Assembly (NCBI GenBank): GCA_016840025.1
Contig: JAEOTF010000014.1
Span: forward strand, 1 to 11,588
Reading direction: 5' to 3'
Source of the DNA: Candidatus Hodarchaeota archaeon
GTDB taxonomy: Archaea > Asgardarchaeota > Heimdallarchaeia > Hodarchaeales > YT1-039
DNA: 11,588 nt
The position numbers and the translations under genes were made by a program. This document shows positions 1-7,002 of this stretch, in pieces (positions within the stretch are counted from its first letter, which is position 1; each line of letters begins with the position of its first letter). The notes below the pieces were generated by a model. The model made no database searches and was not told the DNA's origin. It was given only the letters and a program-made list of their open reading frames with translations.

Positions 1-147
1 AGTATCAATCATTTTTCTATACTCTTTGGCCAAATAAATAGGATTCCGGTAGTAACGTTTTAGCTTTTCTTTCTTCGATGGTTTTGGTTCAAAGAAGAAT
101 ATAGTAGTGAAAGTTCTGTCTATGTTACGAATTGGGGAGGCGTGCAT
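1..147 (-). CDS. Recombinase-associated HTH (ParB/Spo0J-like) protein, N-terminal part, continues past left edge
   Basis: This is the first 49 codons of a minus-strand gene whose 3' end lies outside the window. It starts at an ATG (145-147), 12 bases downstream of the stop of the serine recombinase fragment, so the two were probably co-transcribed. The peptide begins MHASPIRN and continues with the block FFFEPKPSKKEK, then YYRNPIYLAKEYRKM. The same block opens the damaged gene at 7947-8384, where a ParB-like helix-turn-helix follows, so I infer the missing C-terminal part has that HTH. Small HTH proteins of this type accompany large serine recombinases. Their role is not established, and a DNA-binding accessory or regulatory function is an inference. 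No clear Shine-Dalgarno sequence precedes the start. Confidence 0.5.
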   Translation of the reverse strand, partial: MHASPIRNIDRTFTTIFFFEPKPSKKEKLKRYYRNPIYLAKEYRKMIDT

Positions 148-159
148 GACTCGAACTTT

Positions 160-549
160 TTAAGCCAAAAGGAAGCTGGGTATATTTTCTATCTTGTGAT
201 TGTAGCAATAGGTTCGAAATTGGTCCAATAAGGGGAGGGCGATAGGATAGGCAGTAGAGAGATCCTCTGCTGCCTCTTTTTGTGTGTTCGGATGGTACTG
301 TTTGGTTTCTTGGGCCAGCCGCCAGATGATATCAAAAGGTAATTTGAAGGTAGGTTCAATCCTTCCATCACGCAGCTGTGAGTCTAGAAGGATGAAGCGA
401 ATAAGCTCTGCCTGTTCAGGTTTGCTTTTACTCTTGAAAAATCGATAGGCGTTTTGGGCGATTTCGATAAGCTTGATCCCCTGCTCAATGTAGTTCTCAT
501 TGGCCTTCTGATGCTGCCGGATCTGTTCTTGGATAAACTTTGGACAAGT
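160..549 (-). pseudogene. Large serine recombinase, C-terminal fragment
   Basis: An open frame of 129 codons ends in TAA (160-162). It is bounded upstream by an in-frame stop at 550-552 and has no start codon at a sensible place. The peptide contains KANENYIEQGIKLIEIAQNAY, a short charged stretch, then AELIRFILLDSQLRDGRIEPTFKLPFD. That is the helical C-terminal tail of large serine site-specific recombinases, after the zinc ribbon and coiled coil. The resolvase domain with the catalytic serine, the recombinase domain and the zinc ribbon are all absent, and upstream DNA (550-700) is AT-rich and non-coding. The gene is therefore a 5'-truncated relic that cannot recombine DNA. Its reading order with the HTH gene downstream is the usual arrangement of the intact element. 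Confidence 0.6.
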
Positions 550-1108
550 TTAAAATATTTTTACTGAAGAAACAGTTCATGTCGTTTCTCCGCCTTAAAA
601 AATATTTTTTTAAATAATAAATATAAAACCAGGTATTTCAGCTGCACATTATCTTTAAAATCCTAGCAACGCAAATACCTTCTGTAGAAAATAACTTGAC
701 AATATTGATACCATTATGCACAATGAAAATATATCGATAGTTCCTCCGAACAGGGTAAAAACATAAATAGGTGAGAAATCAAACATTGAGATGACGAAGG
801 AAAAGAATCAAACTCTGTTCGAGTTTTATCTCCAAAGGGGGATAAATATAAAAGGCATCATGATGTGAACCCACAGCGTATTAAACCATTTCATCAAAGT
901 CAACGAAGCAAGGAAAAAGGAAGAAAAGAAAACGTTATTTTTTGTGCTCCCAAACAAAATAGATACTCACATAAAAATGCATTAATACATAATACACAAT
1001 GGAAGCGAATTCATATCCCCGAATAAGAGAGCTAGGGCAGGAGGGAGGTGAAAGGGCAGTAGGCCTGTTAGCTCTGAAAATAAAAATTTTTTAAAAGGAG
1101 GTAGAAAA
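550..1108. other. AT-rich intergenic stretch and leader of the solute-binding protein gene
   Basis: No convincing gene lies here. The only short frame with an ATG at 791 would give 25 residues and has no family signal. The stretch holds a possible promoter (TTGACA at 696-701, 17 bases, CACAAT at 719-724), which would give a leader of about 380 bases. It also holds a hairpin at 1028-1075 just before the ribosome binding site of the solute-binding protein gene. The 12-mer TTGACAATATTG at 696-707 recurs at 6080 and, inverted, at 11014. Confidence 0.5.
1028..1075 (+). promoter_or_regulatory. Leader hairpin before the solute-binding protein gene
   Basis: The arms AGAGCTA (1028-1034) and TAGCTCT (1069-1075) pair perfectly, and CAGG (1038-1041) can pair with CCTG (1064-1067) inside them. 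The loop is purine-rich (GGAGGGAGGTGAAAGGG). The right arm ends 19 bases before the true Shine-Dalgarno AAGGAGGT at 1095-1102. There is no U-run immediately after the stem, so it is not a canonical terminator. A role in mRNA stability or translation control is possible but unproven. Confidence 0.3.
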
Positions 1109-2404
1109 ATGGTGAGAAAGAAAAGAATAATGCTGATTGTTGCTTTTGCAGTTCTCATTGTGGTGAGTACAGTATATGGAGAGGCTGAGAAACCCGAAGC
1201 CCCCATAGTACTGAACGTAGCTTCGCAACCTCGGTGGTCAACTATCGCTATGGAGAAATATATTCCGGAATTCGAAGAAAAACATGGAATCGATGTAGTA
1301 ATACACAATTACCCGGAAGCTGAGCTGTATGCAAAAATCAGATCCGACGTTGCTGAGGAAATGGGGGCATTTCAAATATATTACACCTGTGTCCATTTCA
1401 TGCCCGAAGTAGCAAAGGCTGGGGGACTCGTTCCACTCTTGGATTACTATCCGCCAGAGTATGATTACAACGATTTTCCTGAGGCTGCAAGGCTAGCTGG
1501 TTCGTATGATGGAGTAGCTTATATAGCCCCTTTCATGCTAGAAGGGTGGATACTGTTTTACCGAAAAGATCTTTTTAAAGAAAAAGGACTCCCTGTACCA
1601 AAAACTGTGGACCAATGGATGAGAAGTGCTGCGGCTTTGCATGACCCACCCAACATGTACGGGTGCGCATTAAGGATGGGACGAGTTGGACATCAGTGGA
1701 CGAATTGGGGTACTTTTGTAAGTATGTATGGAGGAGCGTTGATATCCGAAGATAGAAGAGCGGTTTTCGATACTCCTCAGGCTATAAAAGGAGCGAAAAA
1801 GTTTATAGAGATGGGAACAAAATGGTCTCCACCGGGTGGGGCTACTTTTTCCTGGTCGGACGCTATGGAGGTGTTTGCAACTGGAAAGGTTGCGACATTT
1901 GCGGATTCGACGAATTTCATTATGACATTCGAAGACCCGAAAAGTTCGCTCGTAGCCGGCAAGGTAGGTTATGCTCCGATGCCCAAAGGAGATGTAGGAT
2001 CTGGTTCGTTCTTAGGATGCCATGGCTGGTCTATATCGAAATCTGGATGTAAGACTGAAGAAGAACGAGAAGCGGCAGGATTATATATCGCATGGTGGAC
2101 TAGCAAAGAGATGGAGATGCGTAGACTCGATGAAGCCTACATGGAGTGTCCAAGAGTATCTACTTGGGCTTCTCCGGAGATCGCTGAAATTTTTAAGGAT
2201 TTCCCAGACTTTATATCTGCGTTTAGTGGCAGTTTGGAGGCTGCAAAGATTACCTGGACGGCCATGAATCCTCAACCAGAGAGTTTCCAGCTAACCGATA
2301 GGTCATGTATACTTCTAGAGGAATTTAGTACAGGAGCGAAGTCTAATTACGAACGAGAGTTCAAAGCTTTGGCACAATGGTTCAATGGAATTTTGAGTAG
2401 ATAG
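1109..2404 (+). CDS. ABC sugar transporter, periplasmic solute-binding protein (family 1)
   Basis: This protein of 431 residues captures a sugar or glycoside in the periplasm and delivers it to the two permeases encoded downstream. Residues 1-24 form a Sec signal peptide: basic MVRKKR, a hydrophobic core, then a VYG-type cleavage site. No lipobox cysteine is present, so a free periplasmic form is expected. The mature part has the length and layout of family 1 (MalE/UgpB-like) binding proteins: an N-terminal segment VLNVASQPRW..YIPEFEEKHGIDV, a hinge-region motif GVAYIAPFMLEGWILFYRKDLF near 135-156, and the late pattern GWSISK near 308-313 typical of the C-terminal lobe. The start is fixed by a strong Shine-Dalgarno (AAGGAGGT, 7 bases upstream). 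The aromatic-rich ligand region (many Trp and Tyr) suits a carbohydrate, but the exact substrate cannot be read. No ATPase gene is nearby. Confidence 0.9.
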   Translation: MVRKKRIMLIVAFAVLIVVSTVYGEAEKPEAPIVLNVASQPRWSTIAMEKYIPEFEEKHGIDVVIHNYPEAELYAKIRSDVAEEMGAFQIYYTCVHFMPEVAKAGGLVPLLDYYPPEYDYNDFPEAARLAGSYDGVAYIAPFMLEGWILFYRKDLFKEKGLPVPKTVDQWMRSAAALHDPPNMYGCALRMGRVGHQWTNWGTFVSMYGGALISEDRRAVFDTPQAIKGAKKFIEMGTKWSPPGGATFSWSDAMEVFATGKVATFADSTNFIMTFEDPKSSLVAGKVGYAPMPKGDVGSGSFLGCHGWSISKSGCKTEEEREAAGLYIAWWTSKEMEMRRLDEAYMECPRVSTWASPEIAEIFKDFPDFISAFSGSLEAAKITWTAMNPQPESFQLTDRSCILLEEFSTGAKSNYEREFKALAQWFNGILSR

Positions 2405-2526
2405 TAGCTTAGTTGAATAACTGGTACTCATCGTAATTTCGTCTACCAGTATTATACTATGTGCAGTGTCGAGTGTATTACGCCAATTCTTCTTCAGATA
2501 GTAATTGAAGCTATACAAAACTTAAA

Positions 2527-2557
2527 CTCAGGTGTCAGGTTCTTCTTGGCACCTGAG
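2527..2557 (+). promoter_or_regulatory. Stem-loop after the binding-protein gene (possible attenuator or 3' stabiliser)
   Basis: Arms CTCAGGTGTC and GGCACCTGAG form a 10-pair stem with one G-U pair and an 11-base loop. The sequence after it (GAAATATTC) lacks a U-run. By analogy with other importer operons, such structures can protect the upstream binding-protein mRNA and set its excess over the permeases. That function is inference. Confidence 0.35.
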
Positions 2558-2927
2558 GAAATATTCAAAGATATTTAAGGTGTGCATAAGCCTAAAATAC
2601 CGTAAGGCTCTTGAGCTAATAAGAGATGTTTTTTTTCTGCGGATTTCAATAGATAATGCAGTTTATATCCTCAATCGAAATCTTGAATATTTTAATCCTG
2701 GTTGAATCGTTATCGAGAGTAAATGATTAAAGGGATAATAGATGATTCTCGACGATCTCATCAGGATCTCCCATACTTTCCCCAATCGCTACTACTATTT
2801 TTTCTAAATGTTATCCAAAAGGATAGTGCGTTTTAGAATTAGAAATATAAAAATTAGAAAAAAAATTCTTTCGCTTTTGAACTTTGAATGGTAAATAGTG
2901 CCTATCTGCTCTAAGTTACCCATGTTC

Positions 2928-2956
2928 TTGACAAATAGCCGGCCCTCCTGTATAAT
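2928..2956 (+). promoter_or_regulatory. Perfect sigma-70 consensus promoter for the permease genes
   Basis: TTGACA (2928-2933) and TATAAT (2951-2956) are separated by exactly 17 bases, so both hexamers match the housekeeping consensus at all 12 positions. Transcription would start near 2963, about 30 bases before the permease ATG at 2993. This implies that the two permeases can be transcribed independently of the solute-binding protein. Confidence 0.75.
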
Positions 2957-2992
2957 TCATACGGTTGATAAGAATCGCCCGAGGTGGCCGCA

Positions 2993-3871
2993 ATGCAAAA
3001 GCAAGAGAAGATCGTTAACCTTTTTATTTCACTTCCTGTGTTAATTGCATTATTGGTCTTATGCGTCATCCCCTTGGGAGGATCGATCTATCTTAGTTTG
3101 CATGATAGGGATTTACGAATAAAAAGAGAAGTGAACTTTGTTGGATTACGTAATTATTTAGAATTAATGCGTGATCACCGGTTTTGGAATTCTCTCAGAG
3201 TATCGTTTTCTTATTTAGGTCTTGTTACATCTTCTTCGATAATAATTGGATTACTATTAACTTACCTTTGTAATGAATTCAAAGGGAAAATGAAGGGGTT
3301 CATCTTAATTGTCTTCTTTTTGCCATTTATGATTCCTCGTGTATCGGCAGCTCTAACATGGAGATTTATGTTTTTCCCAATACTTGGGATATTCAGTTAT
3401 TTTGCACGGCTATTGAATATTCAACCGATAGCATTTTTTGCTTCCCCCTTGCCTGCATTTTTTGCTATTTCTATTGTAGATATATGGCAATGGGCCCCAT
3501 TCATTACAGTTCTCTTAGTTTCTTCGATTGATTCTATACCTCGTGAAGTTATCGATGCGGCGGCACTCGATTGTAATAAATTCCAGTCATTTATATACGT
3601 TATCCTTCCACTTTTAAAACCAACTATTTTTTTCTTAATTCTCATAAAAATACTCGAGTCAATGAGGGCTTTTGATTTGATATATAATATTACCAAGGGG
3701 GGACCTGGCACTGCCACAGAAACATTGGATATGTATGCGTTCTACCGTGGTGTCCTCTGGTCAGGAGAAATCTCTTATGCGTCAGCTATGTCGGTTATCA
3801 TGCTTGTCATCACAATAGTTTTAATGAATTTTTTATGGAAGAAGACGAAAAAGTTTATGGAAGGTGATTAA
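2993..3871 (+). CDS. ABC sugar transporter permease 1 (MalF/UgpA-type)
   Basis: This is an inner-membrane permease of 292 residues with about six transmembrane segments, beginning with a hydrophobic helix at 10-35 typical of the MalF/UgpA side of CUT1 importers. Motifs include GLRNYLELM near 51-59, the helix FLPFMIPRVSAALTWRFMF near 109-127, and the cytoplasmic EAA loop DAAALDCNKFQSFIYVILP at 188-206 that contacts the ATPase. The usual glycine of that loop is a cysteine here (C194). The tail KGGPGTATETLDMYAFYRG (235-253) is a strong family signature. I chose ATG 2993 over the in-frame GTG at 2984 because GAGGTGG (2981-2987), the best Shine-Dalgarno, overlaps that GTG and sits 6 bases before the ATG. 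The next permease starts 55 bases downstream. Confidence 0.9.
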   Translation: MQKQEKIVNLFISLPVLIALLVLCVIPLGGSIYLSLHDRDLRIKREVNFVGLRNYLELMRDHRFWNSLRVSFSYLGLVTSSSIIIGLLLTYLCNEFKGKMKGFILIVFFLPFMIPRVSAALTWRFMFFPILGIFSYFARLLNIQPIAFFASPLPAFFAISIVDIWQWAPFITVLLVSSIDSIPREVIDAAALDCNKFQSFIYVILPLLKPTIFFLILIKILESMRAFDLIYNITKGGPGTATETLDMYAFYRGVLWSGEISYASAMSVIMLVITIVLMNFLWKKTKKFMEGD

Positions 3872-3926
3872 AAAAAGAGCGTATAAAAATAAAGTATGCT
3901 TATAAGCGAGGTATAGCTAAGATAAA

Positions 3927-4745
3927 ATGAGGTACTTTCTAAATTCAATCAAGAAAAGCGTCAAGTGGATAGCTATTTGCATCTGTCTAATTTTTGTACT
4001 TTTTCCAATTTATTGGGTAATTTCGTCTTCATTTAAAATGAGGGTGGATATTATAAATCCCGAACAAAAATTTATATTTTCTCCCACTTTAGAAGCCTAC
4101 AAAAATATATTTGTAAGAAAGGAAACCTGGAAGTGTTTTAAAAATAGTTTGGTTATATGTAGTATCACGATGTTTTTCACCTTTGTGTTAGGTTCTCCGG
4201 TGTCTTATGTGATAGGCAGGTACCGGTTTCGTCAAAGGGATGCATTGCAATTTTGGATATATTCTTTGCGATTTTTACCGGCTTGTGCTGCTCTTCTCCC
4301 TTTCCTCGTAGTTTGGAAGTCCCTGGGGCTATTTGACACGTATTTTTCAATTTGTTTTACATATTTAATCATTACTTTACCTATCTATATCATATTGGCA
4401 ATCCAACAGTTTCGGACTATCCCACAAGAAATTGAGGAAGCTGCAAAATTGGATGGATGTGGACCATTTAAAATTCTTACAAAAATTTCCTTACCGGTTG
4501 TTTTACCAGTTTTATTTTGTATAGCGGTCCTCTCTTTCACTTTGGTTTGGAATGATTTTATGTTTGCCTTTATCCTAACGAGGGATCTGACGCCTTTACC
4601 TGTCTATGCATCGGCGTACGCCTGGATCGGCATGTCAGTTCCTTGGCCCGAGGTATGTGCAGTTGCTTCCTTTTTAACGCTGCCGCCATTTATTTTACTA
4701 TTGATATTTCGAAGGTTTATGGTGCAATTTTTCCTCGGCAAATGA
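3927..4745 (+). CDS. ABC sugar transporter permease 2 (MalG/UgpE-type)
   Basis: This inner-membrane permease of 272 residues pairs with permease 1 to form the translocation channel. An N-terminal helix (13-35, ending FPIYWVISSSFK) matches the MalG/UgpE family. It is followed by NSLVICSITMFFTFVLGSPVSYVIGRYRF (73-101), a central helix pair, and a canonical EAA loop EEAAKLDGCGPFKILTKISLP at 170-190 with its conserved glycine. The last helix precedes FRRFMVQFFLGK, a typical end. The ATG follows an in-frame stop by two codons, so no longer start is possible, yet no Shine-Dalgarno lies at the normal distance (GAGGT is 14 bases away). Translation may therefore be weak or coupled. The gene is AT-rich like permease 1, more so than the dehydrogenase downstream. 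Confidence 0.9.
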   Translation: MRYFLNSIKKSVKWIAICICLIFVLFPIYWVISSSFKMRVDIINPEQKFIFSPTLEAYKNIFVRKETWKCFKNSLVICSITMFFTFVLGSPVSYVIGRYRFRQRDALQFWIYSLRFLPACAALLPFLVVWKSLGLFDTYFSICFTYLIITLPIYIILAIQQFRTIPQEIEEAAKLDGCGPFKILTKISLPVVLPVLFCIAVLSFTLVWNDFMFAFILTRDLTPLPVYASAYAWIGMSVPWPEVCAVASFLTLPPFILLLIFRRFMVQFFLGK

Positions 4746-4792
4746 TTGCCCGGTATCCTCGTAGAATAAAAGTAGATGTTAAGACTGGGCAA
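4746..4792 (+). terminator. Possible terminator-like stem after the permease operon
   Basis: TTGCCCGG (4746-4753), directly after the stop codon, can pair with CTGGGCAA (4785-4792) including one G-U pair. The right arm is followed by ATTTTCGCTTT. The loop is long (31 bases) and the U-tract is interrupted, so this is a weak candidate for the end of the permease transcript. Confidence 0.3.
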
Positions 4793-4994
4793 ATTTTCGC
4801 TTTCGGTTTCTAATAAAAACTTCTTCTTACAATATTTATCAACTGACTTTTACAGGAAACACTGACAAAAATATTTTTTTGCATAAAAATCACCTTTTTG
4901 TGAATGTCGGATAATATTAACTATCAATAGGGCATGTGCAGTGCAAATGATATATACTTATAAAAATATCAATCGGGAGGAATAGGAGAAAAAA

Positions 4995-6050
4995 ATGAAA
5001 GCAGCTGTACTGTACGGGCTCAATGATATCAGGGTAGAAGAAATCGAGAAACCGAAGCTAGAGAATGAAGGTGAAGTAATTATTCGGGTCAGGGCGTGCG
5101 GGATATGCGGAACAGATTTGCATCTCTACAAATATGGTTTGTTTCAAAACGTGGGTAAGCCAATCAATTCCGGATGGCTAATGGGACATGAGTTCAGCGG
5201 AGACGTGGTTGAAATCGCCGGAAAGGCAGAAGGCTTCAAGTTGGGAGATAGAGTCGTTGCAGTCTCGTTAGGAGGTCAAGCAGAATACGTAAAGATTTCC
5301 CCCAGACTAAGATGGAGTATTATACCTATGCCGGCTGAAATCGGTTATGAAGAAGCTTCCACCACAGAACCATTGGCTACTGCTCTTCATGCTGTCAACC
5401 TCGCGCTGCGTTCTCAAAAGCGGGAGCACTTTGAATTGCCCAGCTCTCCAAGCGACCCGACAGGTCAGGAGACAATTGTTATTTTCGGAGCCGGAATTAT
5501 TGGTCTTGGGATTCTTCAGATCTTAAAGGCTGTAACCAAGGCAAAAGTCATTATGGTGGATATATCTGCAAGACGCCTGGCTATGGCACAGAGGTTGGGC
5601 GCTGATGTAATAATCAATGCGAGAGAAGAAGACCCCTGTAAAAGAATAATGGATATGACCGGGGCGATGGAACTGAGGTACGTAAGTGAACCTATCGGTA
5701 TGGTGGATACTGTCTTTGACTGTGCCGGAGCACCTCGCGAGCTAATGGGGCAAGCGCCCCTCCGACAAGCCATCACGATGGTTAGACCGGGTGGGAAAAT
5801 AGTGATAGTGGCGTTCTTCGAGAAGCCTCTGGAAATCGAGATTACCGATATTGTGGCCAAGAATATTAGCCTTCATGGCTCGATTGAATGGTCGAAGGAT
5901 GAGTTCAGCCAGGCTTTTGAGCTCATACGCTCAGGCAAGATAGATAGGAAAGCACTAATAACCCATGAATTCACTTTAAACAATGTAAAAGAGGCCTATG
6001 AGGCTCAGGCCACTACAGACAAGGCTGTTAAGGTGATGTTAAAGCCTTGA
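4995..6050 (+). CDS. Zinc-dependent alcohol/polyol dehydrogenase (MDR superfamily, sorbitol/threonine dehydrogenase-like)
   Basis: This cytoplasmic NAD(P)-dependent dehydrogenase of 351 residues probably oxidises a secondary hydroxyl of a polyol or sugar derivative. The GroES-like domain has CGICGTDLH (35-43; C38 is the catalytic zinc ligand), GHEFSGDV (64-71; H65 and E66) and EPLATALHA (125-133; E125 as in sorbitol dehydrogenases). The Rossmann fold follows at FGAGIIGLG (164-172), and D189 at the end of the second strand suggests NAD rather than NADP. The four-cysteine structural zinc lobe expected after GDRV (84-87) is missing: the chain goes straight to SLGGQAEYV. A hydrophilic insertion at 140-158 precedes the Rossmann domain. 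The start is set by AGGAG 6 bases upstream. Its position after the importer genes suggests that it processes the imported substrate, although a 249-base gap argues for its own promoter. Confidence 0.85.
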   Translation: MKAAVLYGLNDIRVEEIEKPKLENEGEVIIRVRACGICGTDLHLYKYGLFQNVGKPINSGWLMGHEFSGDVVEIAGKAEGFKLGDRVVAVSLGGQAEYVKISPRLRWSIIPMPAEIGYEEASTTEPLATALHAVNLALRSQKREHFELPSSPSDPTGQETIVIFGAGIIGLGILQILKAVTKAKVIMVDISARRLAMAQRLGADVIINAREEDPCKRIMDMTGAMELRYVSEPIGMVDTVFDCAGAPRELMGQAPLRQAITMVRPGGKIVIVAFFEKPLEIEITDIVAKNISLHGSIEWSKDEFSQAFELIRSGKIDRKALITHEFTLNNVKEAYEAQATTDKAVKVMLKP

Positions 6051-6209
6051 CCAAAACACTCTCTTTTTCAATTTGAGATTTGACAATATTGTCTTAACTT
6101 TGCTCAGAGAGATGTTTCATTCCGCATTAACGGTTTTTTGTTAAGTCATGCTCGGATAGCCGTTGGACTAAATGCTCCCGTTTTTCTTGTGAAAGAGGCT
6201 TCCCAGGCA

Positions 6210-6234
6210 GGTGTGGACTCCCACAGTCCACACC
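6210..6234. repeat. Perfect 10-bp inverted repeat, 5-base loop
   Basis: GGTGTGGACT (6210-6219) and AGTCCACACC (6225-6234) are exact reverse complements around CCCAC. An outer CCC (6202-6204) can also face GGG (6238-6240). The stem is GC-rich but not followed by a U-run on either strand, so an intrinsic terminator is unlikely. Confidence 0.6.
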
Positions 6235-6293
6235 CAAGGGCATCGTTTAAAAAAATTCCTACGAGCTTTACATCGTGCCCTACAAACTGTTGC

Positions 6294-6316
6294 ATTAATA
6301 ATTTGTCATTATTAAT
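6294..6316. repeat. Perfect 9-bp AT-rich inverted repeat, 5-base loop
   Basis: ATTAATAAT (6294-6302) and ATTATTAAT (6308-6316) pair perfectly around TTGTC. It lies 60 bases after the GC-rich hairpin. An operator-like or chance AT-rich palindrome are both possible. Confidence 0.45.
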
Positions 6317-6596
6317 CCTTTATGGGAGCATAATAAAGAGTCAAAGAAAGAGAACTTTGTTCTATCACAATAATTAGTGACCTGAATAGATATTTGTTTG
6401 TAACTTATGTGTAGAGAAATTCTATTTACGGTGTCCGGCTCAAAAGTTTATTTCATACTTTGGTCGGCTATTCTGCATACAGGCAAAATATTCATCAACT
6501 CTGTTTTCGAAGGATGCTAGATTTATAGAGAGATTCGTATTAAGGAATGGCTTTGAGCGAATTTCTCCTATGCAAATTTACCAACTTGGGACCCAT

Positions 6597-6947
6597 ATGA
6601 AGAGGATAAATGTAGTAAAAGTATTGATAACTGTGGGATTATTTTACCTTTTTGTTACTCAGATCTCAGGGCTGATTACTCACTTTCCAGCAAGATGAAT
6701 TGCGGAGAGGAGGCTCCCTTGAGTATGCCTTTGGATATCTCTGGGCAGGGGGCATGGAGGAAAAATTGTAAGGTATGGTTTTAATCTGAATGTTGATGCA
6801 ACTTACCTCCTCCGAAAAGGCTTTAACAATGCGAATGAGATTGCTTTCGATCCTTCGGGGAAGCTCAAGTACATCACCTATTGGGAATGTCCTGCGAAAA
6901 TCCTTAAAATAGAAATTCCTAAATCACTTGAGCAATTTGTATCTTAA
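6597..6947 (+). pseudogene. Frameshifted small secreted protein of unknown family
   Basis: From ATG 6597 the frame gives MKRINVVKVLITVGLFYLFV.., a basic start plus hydrophobic core like a Sec signal peptide, but it stops at 6696-6698 after 33 codons. A +1 frame then continues plausibly (LTFQQDELRRGGSLEYAFGY, LWAGGMEEKL) and stops near a run of five A. A third frame continues IVRYGFNLNVDATYLL, RKGFNNANEIAFDPSGKLKY and ITYWECPAKILKIEIPKSLE to TAA at 6945-6947. Joined, these give about 115 residues of coherent, protein-like sequence with a signal peptide, disrupted by two single-base shifts, one near homopolymers (G5 and A5 runs). Either the gene is decayed or the assembly has indels. I do not recognise the family. 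It ends 55 bases before the secreted flagellin-like gene and may have been its operon partner. Confidence 0.4.
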
Positions 6948-7002
6948 ATCAGTAATGCTCTACTGATCGTTGGAAGAATAGCACAATAGAGTATGATCCT
7001 CT

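Larger units (their letters stand above)
2405..2992 (+). other. Long intercistronic region with imperfect hairpins between binding protein and permease genes
   Basis: This gap of nearly 600 bases has no supportable gene on either strand. It contains three stem-loops: ACTGGTA/TACCAGT (2420-2450), a 10-pair stem with one G-U (2527-2536 with 2548-2557), and ATCGT plus CGAGA paired with TCTCGACGAT around a 3-base bulge (2706-2756). None is followed by a clear U-tract, so they look more like mRNA-processing or attenuation structures than standard terminators. The right end carries the consensus promoter of the permease genes. Confidence 0.5.
6051..6596. other. Non-coding stretch with two perfect hairpins
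   Basis: Frames in this stretch, including one of 79 codons from 6138, show no domain, signal peptide or ribosome binding site, and I do not support a gene here. What stands out is a 12-base palindrome GACAATATTGTC (6082-6093) and two perfect inverted repeats at 6210-6234 and 6294-6316. The hairpins could be remnants of a small mobile repeat, or structured RNA at the 3' end of the dehydrogenase transcript. Confidence 0.45.

Noticed and set aside
791..868. 25-codon frame starting MTKEKNQTLF
   Set aside because: Too short, no ribosome binding site and no supporting context.
982..1308. 108-codon minus-strand frame overlapping the start of the solute-binding protein gene
   Set aside because: It lies antisense to a strong gene with a clear ribosome binding site and signal peptide, and its peptide has no recognisable family.
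4862..4915. Promoter for the dehydrogenase gene (CTGACA with TAAAAA, or GATAAT at 4910-4915)
   Set aside because: Neither combination has two good hexamers at a normal spacing, so I could not choose one.
5516..5860. 114-codon minus-strand frame within the dehydrogenase gene
   Set aside because: Shadow of a well-supported Rossmann-fold coding region.
6138..6377. 79-codon plus-strand frame after the dehydrogenase gene
   Set aside because: No ribosome binding site or domain, and it reads through both perfect hairpins.
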